Notes under the pieces: model-generated
What the model was told of the DNA's origin: nothing
The model's database searches: none
What the model saw: the letters and a program-made list of their open reading frames with translations, nothing else
Program-made: the position numbers and the translations under genes
Assembly (NCBI GenBank): GCA_025353435.1
Contig: JANXQR010000041.1
Location: forward strand, 1 to 9,603
Reading direction: 5' to 3'
DNA: 9,603 nt
DNA from: Acidobacteriota bacterium
Lineage (GTDB): Bacteria; Acidobacteriota; Terriglobia; Terriglobales; Acidobacteriaceae
Shown here: in pieces, positions 1-7,031 of the stretch
Layout: each line of letters begins with the position of its first letter
Position numbering within the stretch: position 1 is the first letter of the stretch

Positions 1-1501
1 ACAACTTGATATTGGCGTGGTCGCGCACGTTAGTCACCGTGGTGCCACCCACCATGTCCTTGATCTCGCCAACAAAATCGATTAGTGTATGCTCCGCGCC
101 GCCGCGCTTGGCCAGCGCGAGTTCACGGCCGGGAATCTTCACCACGATGGGAACAAAATACTCGGCACGATTGAGCTGGAAGTGATCGATCTCCATGGCG
201 ATGGATAGCTCGGTGATAGGATCGTCCAGCATCAGCGCATCTTCAAGCTGGCGCTCCTTGTCAACTGTTGTGAACTTAGCGAACTCCTTGTCGGCGTAAT
301 ATCCCTGTCGATAATCGAGCTTCGCTTCAGTGTCGCCGGCTAATGCGATTTTCACGCGGCGGAACTTTCCATCGCGATTGGCATTGGTGGTGTAGTAGCC
401 GATCACGTAGTAATCGGAGATAGAATCCTGCGCCAACACGATCCCGTGATCCAGGTCGTTGGAATCGAATATAGCCTTGCCTCCGGTGTCGCCTGCGAGC
501 GCGTACAGCGTGTCCTGCGAAGCTTTGAAGGTTGTTAACATCGCGTTCGCTGCAGCCCCTGTGTAGACACCAGCATTGCCCGGCGAACCCTGTGTTGCAT
601 CGCCAAGCGGAGCATCAGCCACAAGTCCGCGCGAATCGATGGGCCAGAAGGATACCCCTGCCTTGATCGCCGCATCCACCGTCGCGTGCAACTGCGCCTG
701 GTTGTCGACTCCGTTCAGCCGCAGCCCGCCCGCGAAGTAGATTAGCGACTTCTTCTCCGCCACCTGTCCAAGCATCTTTGCTGCGGTTTCGAGCGCCGAG
801 AGTTGACGGTCCGTGTTGAACACGTTGAACTCGCTGTCGTCTTGTCCGAATGCCGCACCCGTGTCGGCGCTGCTTGCATCATCCACATCCTCGGCAGACT
901 CCCGCCCCTCACCGATGGTCATGGTTTGCAGTATGCTCAGCAGCTTGTTGCGATCCGAAGTGAAGTCCTGGAGTATGTCGACCGACGCGCTGTTGTAGCG
1001 CATGATCGCAACCATGTCTACTGTCGTCATCTGGGTGCGGATGAACTGCTCGGCCGCACCGAGCGCGCGCATCTGGTCCGCCGGCCTCATCGCCGACATA
1101 TCGAAGTACAGCGCGAGGAGTCTGCGGTTCTTGTAGCGCGCCTTCTCCGCGGATTCGGGCGCAATCTGCGTGCGCGCCAATTTCTTATAAATATGGATGT
1201 CCTCCTCGCCGGGTGTCGTTGCGGGGAGCAACTCGGAATTCGTCGCGAGGTCCTGGTGCTCGCAGATCTTGATAGTCTGTGGCTCGCCGTCTTCCGTAAG
1301 GGTAAAGTTCTTCGCGGACAGTCCGTGAATCGCCTTTCCCTGCTTGTCTTTCACCACCACTGACTCCACAACGAGCTGCACCTTTACTGAGAGGGTGAAG
1401 TTGTTCTGGCCTTCAGTCGGCTTATTCTGACCAACCTGCTGAGCAGTCGCAGTCGCAGCGAATACAACGGCAACAATTGTGGCGAGCGCTCGCTGCATCA
1501 T
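1..1501 (-). CDS. VWFA-related Acidobacterial-domain protein (TIGR03436-like), partial
   Basis: Secreted von Willebrand factor A-like protein of unknown function; 500 complete codons are visible and the C-terminus lies beyond the left edge. The protein starts MMQRALATIVAVVFAATATA, a clear Sec signal peptide. A beta-rich segment at about residues 35-75 (VQLVVESVVVKDKQGKAIHG) and the line LLALYFDMSAMRPADQMRA (D at residue 134) are typical of the TIGR03436 family. The MIDAS-like motif reads DMSAM rather than DxSxS, and the later strand KKSLIYFAGG (about residues 250-260) lacks the usual Asp, so metal binding is doubtful. A C-terminal part with YYVIGYYTTN and GKFRRVKI (about 355-375) also fits the family. 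The first ATG overlaps the stop of the upstream barrel gene (TGATG), with GAGG five bases before it inside that gene; a second ATG follows directly. This arrangement implies translational coupling. Family assignment is firm; role is unknown. Confidence 0.88.
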   Translation of the reverse strand, partial: MMQRALATIVAVVFAATATAQQVGQNKPTEGQNNFTLSVKVQLVVESVVVKDKQGKAIHGLSAKNFTLTEDGEPQTIKICEHQDLATNSELLPATTPGEEDIHIYKKLARTQIAPESAEKARYKNRRLLALYFDMSAMRPADQMRALGAAEQFIRTQMTTVDMVAIMRYNSASVDILQDFTSDRNKLLSILQTMTIGEGRESAEDVDDASSADTGAAFGQDDSEFNVFNTDRQLSALETAAKMLGQVAEKKSLIYFAGGLRLNGVDNQAQLHATVDAAIKAGVSFWPIDSRGLVADAPLGDATQGSPGNAGVYTGAAANAMLTTFKASQDTLYALAGDTGGKAIFDSNDLDHGIVLAQDSISDYYVIGYYTTNANRDGKFRRVKIALAGDTEAKLDYRQGYYADKEFAKFTTVDKERQLEDALMLDDPITELSIAMEIDHFQLNRAEYFVPIVVKIPGRELALAKRGGAEHTLIDFVGEIKDMVGGTTVTNVRDHANIKL

Positions 1502-4500
1502 CAGAACCTCACCCGGAACGTGCCTTGCACTCTGCGCATGGGATTGACGGAGACCGGCAGTCCAAACTGCGTGTTTCCGACGATTGTGTTCCAGCTCGAA
1601 TCCACCGCGTGGTTCATCAGGTTTGTCGCATCAAAGCGCGCATCGAAGAAATATCGTTTGCCCGGCCGGAACGTCCGCTGCAGCGCGCCATCGAGACTCA
1701 GCTGCGTTGGACCGGTGATCGAGTTACGGCCCGCGGTTCCCCACGTGCCGGCGGCAGGCGCCGCATAAGCGCCCGCATTAACATGGGCTCGGCTCGGTGT
1801 CGCAGTGAGCGGAGCACCTGTTAGTGATGGCCGCAGCGGGCCAATCCAACCAGTGCCAGGCACAGTCACTGCAAAAATCGGCGTCTCCGGCATGCCGCTC
1901 CCCGTATTGAACTGCGCAAGCAGCGTCCACTCCTTCAGAGCGCGCCCACGCCATGCGCCCAGCAGCGTGCCTCCCTCCAACCCCTGTCCCGTGGTGTACT
2001 GCACCTGCACATCCAGCAGGTGCCGCTGATCGAACGAAGAGAGAGACCGCTCCGCTCGAAGGTTCAACCAATCCTGTGCAATGGCTGCCCCCGGCGAGGT
2101 GGCCACGGCTGATGTCGACGTCAACTGCGACTCACTTTGAGAGGCGCTCCCAACGTGTCCCTGTCCGCCCAGCATCGCATCGTCGTCAATCGACTTGGAA
2201 AACGTATAGGTGAGCGATGCCGTAAAACCAGCGCGCAAGCGTCGCCGTAGTTGCAGCTGTGCCGACTGTCTGGTCGAGTTGCCGCCTGAGGTTTCATACA
2301 CAAATCCGGAAGGGCAGCCGGGGCACGGATTGGCTTCGCCGAGCGGATAGCTGTTGGGCAGAAACTGCTGCACGCCATGTGTGCCCTTGACGCCAAGATA
2401 GGTGAGCGTGCCTTGCATCGCAAACGGCAGGTCGCGCTGAACGGCGAGGTTCCAAGTCTGAGCGTAACCCACGCGGAAGTTGGGGTCGATGGCAAACGTT
2501 TGTGCGGTGGTTGTGCCGCATTGTGTAAATCCATTGGCTAGCGTCAACGGACAGCCGGCACTGTTCTGCTGTTTCACACTCTTCGAGAGTGGCGCCTGCT
2601 GTGCAAGTTGGAGAACCGGACTCAGATACACCGACGTATCGTGATAAATTCCGTAGCCCGCGCGCACTACGATAGTCGACGCAGGAATGGGCCTCCACGA
2701 GATGCCGATGCGCGGCTCGATGCCCAACCTGTCAGGCCGGATCAGCGAGTTGGGATAATGAGAGCCGGTGAGCGAGCCAACGGCGCTACCGGCCAACACC
2801 GGCGCGATGCTCGTGAATCCCTGCGCCACATCCAGGTTTACCAGCCGATTCTGCAACTCCGTTATTGGAACACCGTATTCCCAGCGCACTCCTGCGTTGA
2901 TGGTGAGGATCGGGAGCACACGCCAGTCGTCCGTAGCATACGCGTCATACACTCTTTGCCGCAGATACTTATCCGCGTTGCCATATGCGATGGAACTCGC
3001 ATCCGGAATTCCCACCAGAAAATCGGCTAGGTCCGATCCCGTCGCAGCCCCAGTAAACGTAAACGTTCCCCGCGGGTCTTGTTGAAAATTCTCGTTGAAC
3101 TGCTGCCAGCGCACATCGCCGCCCACTGTGATGTTATGGCGCCGTCGATAGATTCCCGCCGAAGCGGAGAGCCCGTCCGTGCGATTGCGATTGAATGCGC
3201 TCTCGCCATCACTGAGCGCCACAATGCCGCTCGAGAAGTTCAGCGCCGGCGGTCCCCACTGCTTAGGATCCTGATCGCTTCCTATGATTCCAGCCTCTCC
3301 CGCAACGTTTTCGCGACGATCGAACTGCGGCCGCACAAGGGTTCTCAGCCTGCTAAAGCGATAGGTTAGGTATCCGAATATATGTGGATTCAAGCGGTGC
3401 GACCAATTGATGTTCGAATTCAGCCCCAGTGTATCGGCGGTATCGACAAAGCGAAACAGGCTCACGCCATCCGCGCGGGTGCTCTGCAGATTGAAGTTTC
3501 CATACAGTTGATCTTTGCGTCCCAGCGTCTTGTCGAGGCGCGACTGCATCACGTCTTGATGGCTCCCATTCAGCACCGGCACTTGGTAGTTATAGAGGGG
3601 ATTGCCTGAAACATTCGGCAGCGGATACAGCGCCAGCAGCGCCTGTGCCTGCGTGCTCACCGGAACCACGTTTCCCGGATAGGGCTGCCCTGTTGCGGGA
3701 TTCAGAATGGTCGGCTGCTGCCCGACGACATTGGCAAGGTTTCCGGACCGCTCGGCCTCCGTTGGGACCAGCGCCGAATTCGTAATTGCGGTGTGATCGC
3801 GCGTGCCCTGGTACGCGAAAAAGAAGGTCGGACCACGCGGCAACAGGCGCGGAATCTTGAACGGCCCGCCTACGGTGAACCCAAAGGTGATTTGGTCGTA
3901 GGCAGGCTTCGGTGTGCTGAATCCGCTCAGCGAATACTGCCGCGCATCGAGCGCCGAGTTATCGAGGACCAGTGCGAACCCGCCGTTGTAAAGGCTGCGC
4001 GAATTGGGTCGTCGGTTTCCAAAAGCCTGGTTCAGAGAATACTGCGAAGTGGCCGCATTGTTTACGCTGCCGTTTACGAGCAGCCCATCGGCGCTCAATC
4101 GATTGGCATCGTCTGACGGCTTGGGATTATCGACTGGCGCGTTCGCCGCAGCTTCCGTTTTCTTCTCCGCCGGGTCCTGTAACTTGGGTTGCGCAATAAC
4201 CCGCGGACGCACCGACTTTGCCAGCGCCTTCAGATCATCGAGCGGCAACGTCTTCAACTCAAAGTTGCCCGGCGTCGTGTCTGCACTCACCGATACTTCG
4301 GATCGAATGGGTTGGAAGAGCTGCAGCCTGATTTCAATTCCCCATACCCCGTCAGCAAGGTCGGCAAAGCGATAGAGTCCACGCTCATCAGTCGTCACGG
4401 AAATTGTCTTCGATCCGCGCACCGCTGTTACTGTCGCTCCCGGCACGGGTACGCCGCTAAACGTTACCTGCCCGTAGTACTCCGTTGCCCGCGCAACTCC

Positions 4501-4557
4501 CAGCGCGCCAGTCGAAAGCAAGAAAGCCATCAGTGTTCTGGCCAGCCACCGCTGCAT
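1501..4557 (-). CDS. Oar-like / TonB-dependent-receptor-like outer-membrane barrel with CarboxypepD_reg domain
   Basis: Predicted outer-membrane beta-barrel protein of 1018 residues. Residues 1-24 are a signal peptide ending VARA. Residues about 27-103 form a carboxypeptidase-regulatory-like Ig fold (GVPVPGATVTAV, TTDERGLYRFADL). A charged Ala/Lys/Pro linker covers about 104-155, followed by a short stretch with DGLLVNGSVNN (158-167). From about residue 200 the sequence matches the Acidobacterial Oar-like barrel: ALDARQYSL, TVGGPFKIP (228-236), FFFAYQGTRD, SALVPTEAERSG, and it ends in a terminal Phe (GTFRVRF), as expected for BAM-dependent barrels. No full plug domain or TonB box is evident. 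The ATG at 4557 has GGGAG seven bases upstream; an in-frame extension to 4602 would overlap the upstream gene and lacks a signal peptide at its start, so it was rejected. The upstream stop is 22 nt away. Substrate is unknown; TonB-dependent transport should not be assumed. Confidence 0.88.
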   Translation of the reverse strand: MQRWLARTLMAFLLSTGALGVARATEYYGQVTFSGVPVPGATVTAVRGSKTISVTTDERGLYRFADLADGVWGIEIRLQLFQPIRSEVSVSADTTPGNFELKTLPLDDLKALAKSVRPRVIAQPKLQDPAEKKTEAAANAPVDNPKPSDDANRLSADGLLVNGSVNNAATSQYSLNQAFGNRRPNSRSLYNGGFALVLDNSALDARQYSLSGFSTPKPAYDQITFGFTVGGPFKIPRLLPRGPTFFFAYQGTRDHTAITNSALVPTEAERSGNLANVVGQQPTILNPATGQPYPGNVVPVSTQAQALLALYPLPNVSGNPLYNYQVPVLNGSHQDVMQSRLDKTLGRKDQLYGNFNLQSTRADGVSLFRFVDTADTLGLNSNINWSHRLNPHIFGYLTYRFSRLRTLVRPQFDRRENVAGEAGIIGSDQDPKQWGPPALNFSSGIVALSDGESAFNRNRTDGLSASAGIYRRRHNITVGGDVRWQQFNENFQQDPRGTFTFTGAATGSDLADFLVGIPDASSIAYGNADKYLRQRVYDAYATDDWRVLPILTINAGVRWEYGVPITELQNRLVNLDVAQGFTSIAPVLAGSAVGSLTGSHYPNSLIRPDRLGIEPRIGISWRPIPASTIVVRAGYGIYHDTSVYLSPVLQLAQQAPLSKSVKQQNSAGCPLTLANGFTQCGTTTAQTFAIDPNFRVGYAQTWNLAVQRDLPFAMQGTLTYLGVKGTHGVQQFLPNSYPLGEANPCPGCPSGFVYETSGGNSTRQSAQLQLRRRLRAGFTASLTYTFSKSIDDDAMLGGQGHVGSASQSESQLTSTSAVATSPGAAIAQDWLNLRAERSLSSFDQRHLLDVQVQYTTGQGLEGGTLLGAWRGRALKEWTLLAQFNTGSGMPETPIFAVTVPGTGWIGPLRPSLTGAPLTATPSRAHVNAGAYAAPAAGTWGTAGRNSITGPTQLSLDGALQRTFRPGKRYFFDARFDATNLMNHAVDSSWNTIVGNTQFGLPVSVNPMRRVQGTFRVRF

Positions 4558-4579
4558 TCGCACACTCCCAGCGCGCTCT

Positions 4580-5512
4580 TTAGTTCGCCGACGGCAAGTC
4601 AAGATGATCGATCACGATCACGTCAACCTGCCCTTTGGTTGACTCGATCTTCAGCCCCAGTTGCTCCTCGACTGCGGTAAAAAGCGAAGGGCCGCCCGCC
4701 TGGACTGCACTTTCGTCTTGCCCTGGTCCGCTTCCCGCGCCACCGGGTATCGGCCCCGTGGCGTCGTCCGGAGTCCATTGAAGGATGTAGTCGTAGTTCC
4801 CGGTCAGACCCGTCTTGTCCGCCACGGTCTTCCCAAGTTGCTGCGACAAAACATGCGCAAGGAACTTCGTTTCCGTTCCTTCTGACTCAATGTGTCCGGG
4901 GCCCATCATGCGCAACATATGCCCCTTGGGGAGAGGCTTCGGAGCGTCCGCGGCTCCGTCCTTCGGTATGGCAGCTGGCGCGCTATCGTTTGGGGTGCTC
5001 TCCTTCATCTTCACGCCGCCCTTTGCCACTACCAATGTGTAACTTGTGAGCTCCCGCATCTCATGGCGATATTTCAAGTTGAAGCGCTCCACCAACAACG
5101 GCAACAGCATCTGTTGGCGTTGCTCTCCCGTGAGGGCTTTCAGCTTTGGCGCATCTTCAGCAGCCACCTTGGCCTCGATATCGTATCGAGTCGATTTAAC
5201 CCACGACGGCGCGCCAATAACATGATCGTCCTCGGTCCCGAACGCCTCGTGCAGAATCATCTGCATGGGAACACCCTTTATTGAAATACCATCCGGCGTG
5301 AACATCATCATTTGTCGGTCGTCATTCGTTCCAGGCTTGATTGTTGCCACGTCGAATGTCGGCAAGCCTGTTGCTGCGGCGCCTGGTGCCGCTCCACTCG
5401 TAGCAGTTGGCGCAGCGACTTGACCCGATGACCGTTCGAGGCCGGCAAATATGCAAGCGCCGGCAAGCAATAGCGCGGAGAGTCTGCGGTCTTTCACAAA
5501 GCCGAGAATCAT
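4580..5512 (-). CDS. DUF3738 / TIGR03435 soil-associated protein, short form
   Basis: Exported protein of about 310 residues in the TIGR03435 (DUF3738) family, a paralogous group expanded in Acidobacteria with no known biochemical role. Residues 1-30 are a hydrophobic export signal (RRLSALLLAGACIFAG); LAGAC is only an imperfect lipobox, so cleavage by signal peptidase I seems more likely. Family marks follow in order: PTFDVATIKPG (about 51-61), GAPSWVKSTRYDIEAKV, LLVERFNLKYRHEMREL (about 139-155), ADKTGLTGNYDYILQWTPDD (about 231-250), LFTAVEEQLGLKIE and the C-terminal VDVIVIDHLDLPSAN. The ATG at 5512 was chosen; AAAGG lies 12 bases upstream, a rather long spacing. An in-frame TTG at 5524 would add four residues but directly abuts that AAAGG. 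The gene lies 36 nt after its longer paralogue and 22 nt before the barrel gene, so it is probably co-transcribed. Confidence 0.9.
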   Translation of the reverse strand: MILGFVKDRRLSALLLAGACIFAGLERSSGQVAAPTATSGAAPGAAATGLPTFDVATIKPGTNDDRQMMMFTPDGISIKGVPMQMILHEAFGTEDDHVIGAPSWVKSTRYDIEAKVAAEDAPKLKALTGEQRQQMLLPLLVERFNLKYRHEMRELTSYTLVVAKGGVKMKESTPNDSAPAAIPKDGAADAPKPLPKGHMLRMMGPGHIESEGTETKFLAHVLSQQLGKTVADKTGLTGNYDYILQWTPDDATGPIPGGAGSGPGQDESAVQAGGPSLFTAVEEQLGLKIESTKGQVDVIVIDHLDLPSAN

Positions 5513-5548
5513 TCTGGGATTCAACCTTTCGCTTGATGTCGGGAAGTC

Positions 5549-6766
5549 CTAATTCGCCGATGGTTTAACTACATGGTCGATTACGATCACGTCGTCCTGA
5601 GCTTTTCCCGGTCCGATCTTCAATCCAATTTGTTCCTGGACTGCTGTGTACAGGGACGGCGGTGCGTTTGCATCGTCTGCCGGCGGAGGCGGCGCGCCCG
5701 CCCCACGAAACTGCGCAAACTGAGAATCGTCAGGCGTCCACTTCAAATTGAAGTCATACTTCTCGGTAAGCCCCGTCTGATCAATGACCGGCTTATCCAT
5801 TACCGCCGACTGCATCCCTTCAGTAAATTCCTTCATGTTCATATTGCGCACCGTCAGGTCACCGAGACCGCGAAAGAAAAATCCAGGCGGATCGTTTGAT
5901 GCGGCCGTACTCGTCTTGAACTTTGGCCCAGCCGCCGCAACGGTGAGGATGTAGGCTGACAGCTCCCTCCGTTCATGGTGAAAGGCGAGCTTGAAGCGAT
6001 CTTCGAGCAGTTTCTGGATCACTAATCGCAACTGCTTCAGATTCGGCCGTCCCTCCACGTCCGGCACAGCGTCTACGTCAAACTGGTCTGTGCCGAACCA
6101 ATCTGGCGCCCCGATGATCTGCTTGGTGTGCAGACCGTAGGCAAAAGTAACCAGATCGTTCATGCTGGTGTTGATCGTGACCACGCTTCGCCCTCGATAA
6201 CTAAAGAGCTTGCCCGGCGTTCCCGGCTTGCTTGGCTTGACGGTCGCAACATCGATGCCAGGATTGGCGTCCGCCGGCATCGGCTTCGGCGGCTCCGGAA
6301 TCACCCACGCGTTGTCGGGAGTAGTGCGCTCCATATTCAACGGCAGGTCGCCTCCGCCCTGCGTCCACGTCCCCGCAATCGTCTTCCCGTCCGCCGACAT
6401 CTTCCCTTCATACTTTCCCTCGATGGCGTCGATCGAATACTTCAGCACCCCATCTTCAAAACTAGCCTTGTTTGCTGCCATTCCCTGGCCGCCCTGGTCG
6501 ATGCTGTAATCCATCACCTTCAGCTTGCCCTTGTCGTCCTTGCTGATCTTGTTCACAATCCGCAGGTCCTTATTGATGGCCGCGACGTGCAGCGTGCCCT
6601 GCCACGTTCCCACGATGTCGCGCGGCATTGGTGCCGTGCTGGGGGCCGCAGGTGTTGCCGCCTGTGCGAAACCGGCCGCTGCGGAAACGAGATTCCCGGT
6701 TGCCAAAGCTGCCGCCAACAGAATTCTCGGAGCGAGTGTTCCCTCGAACATAGGGCGAATCTTCAT
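5549..6766 (-). CDS. DUF3738 / TIGR03435 protein with N-terminal beta-rich domain
   Basis: Exported two-domain protein of 405 residues, first gene of the envelope operon. Residues 1-36 are a signal peptide ending AGFAQA. Residues about 50-147 (DIVGTWQGTLHV, KLKVMDYSIDQGGQG, ASFEDGVLKYSI, YEGKMSADGKTIAGTWTQGG, LPLNMER) resemble a beta-rich domain often found before alpha/beta-hydrolase or beta-lactamase-like domains in bacteria; here it precedes no hydrolase. A Pro-rich hinge (about 157-168) leads to the DUF3738 domain: GIDVATVKPSKPG (170-182), IIGAPDWFGTDQFDVDA, KLLEDRFKLAFHHERRELSA (252-271), IDQTGLTEKYDFNLKWTPDD (328-347), YTAVQEQIGLKIG, and C-terminal DDVIVIDHVVKPSAN. The ATG at 6766 has AAAGGA eight bases upstream and begins the signal peptide. 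The frame stays open upstream to 6970, but those 68 codons show no protein-like features and cover the promoter region. Function is unknown. Confidence 0.9.
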   Translation of the reverse strand: MKIRPMFEGTLAPRILLAAALATGNLVSAAAGFAQAATPAAPSTAPMPRDIVGTWQGTLHVAAINKDLRIVNKISKDDKGKLKVMDYSIDQGGQGMAANKASFEDGVLKYSIDAIEGKYEGKMSADGKTIAGTWTQGGGDLPLNMERTTPDNAWVIPEPPKPMPADANPGIDVATVKPSKPGTPGKLFSYRGRSVVTINTSMNDLVTFAYGLHTKQIIGAPDWFGTDQFDVDAVPDVEGRPNLKQLRLVIQKLLEDRFKLAFHHERRELSAYILTVAAAGPKFKTSTAASNDPPGFFFRGLGDLTVRNMNMKEFTEGMQSAVMDKPVIDQTGLTEKYDFNLKWTPDDSQFAQFRGAGAPPPPADDANAPPSLYTAVQEQIGLKIGPGKAQDDVIVIDHVVKPSAN

Positions 6767-6774
6767 GCCAATTG

Positions 6775-6780
6775 TCCTTT
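6775..6780 (-). promoter_or_regulatory. Ribosome binding site that fixes the first operon gene's start
   Basis: On the minus strand AAAGGA lies eight bases before the ATG at 6766. The frame is open for another 68 codons upstream, so this site, together with the signal peptide that begins at 6766, decides the start. Confidence 0.7.
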
Positions 6781-6853
6781 CAGACGTAGGTACGGATCCG
6801 GGCGGGTGAGAGTTCAATGATGGAATCTGACGATATAACGCAACAACGCGCTC

Positions 6854-6868
6854 AATGTTGCAAACATT
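6854..6868. repeat. Perfect inverted repeat AATGTT-GCA-AACATT (candidate operator)
   Basis: Two perfect 6-base arms, 6854-6859 and 6863-6868, are separated by GCA. A second inverted repeat, GCAACA (6840-6845) and TGTTGC (6856-6861) with a 10-base spacer, overlaps it. Both lie on or next to the proposed -35 region of the operon promoter, where a dimeric repressor could act. No regulator gene is in the window, and the binding protein is unknown. Confidence 0.4.
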
Positions 6869-7031
6869 CGTCACATTTTCACTGTTTTCCGCGGTGGGGT
6901 CCAACGCGCGGTGGGCAATTCGATGAGGCTGATATCCATTCCATCTCGATCCCTGCCAATTATTGTGCAACCCCTCTCCGGCTCAAATGGATTGAGGCGG
7001 CGAATCAGCAACAACCCCGGCCTGCAACGAG

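Larger units (their letters stand above)
6767..7031 (-). promoter_or_regulatory. Leader and promoter region of the envelope operon
   Basis: This 265-base gap separates the oxidase stop from the first operon gene. On the minus strand TTATAT (6838-6833) is a plausible -10 box. Possible -35 elements are TTGCAA (6863-6858, spacing 19) or GCAACA (6861-6856, spacing 17); neither is a strong match. Transcription would start near 6826 and give a leader of about 60 bases. No GC-rich hairpin followed by a T run was seen after the oxidase stop, so read-through from the oxidase gene cannot be excluded. The promoter is inferred from motif resemblance only, and Acidobacterial promoters may differ from the sigma-70 consensus. 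Confidence 0.35.

Noticed and set aside
803..1363. 186-codon plus-strand frame inside the VWA-like gene
   Set aside because: It is antisense to a clear family member and is Arg/Leu/His-rich in the manner of a shadow frame.
4558..4602. 15-residue extension of the barrel protein
   Set aside because: It overlaps the upstream gene and places charged residues before the signal peptide; GGGAG at 4565-4569 supports the ATG at 4557.
4603..4630. Short GATC-rich repeat (GATCGATCACGATCACG)
   Set aside because: It encodes the conserved VIVIDH tail of DUF3738, so protein constraint explains it.
6128..6820. 230-codon plus-strand frame opposite the first DUF3738 gene
   Set aside because: It is antisense to a well-supported gene, Arg-rich, and without a recognisable domain.
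6767..6970. N-terminal extension of the first DUF3738 protein by 68 residues
   Set aside because: It shows no signal peptide or family match, covers the promoter-like region, and a good ribosome site plus signal peptide begin at 6766.
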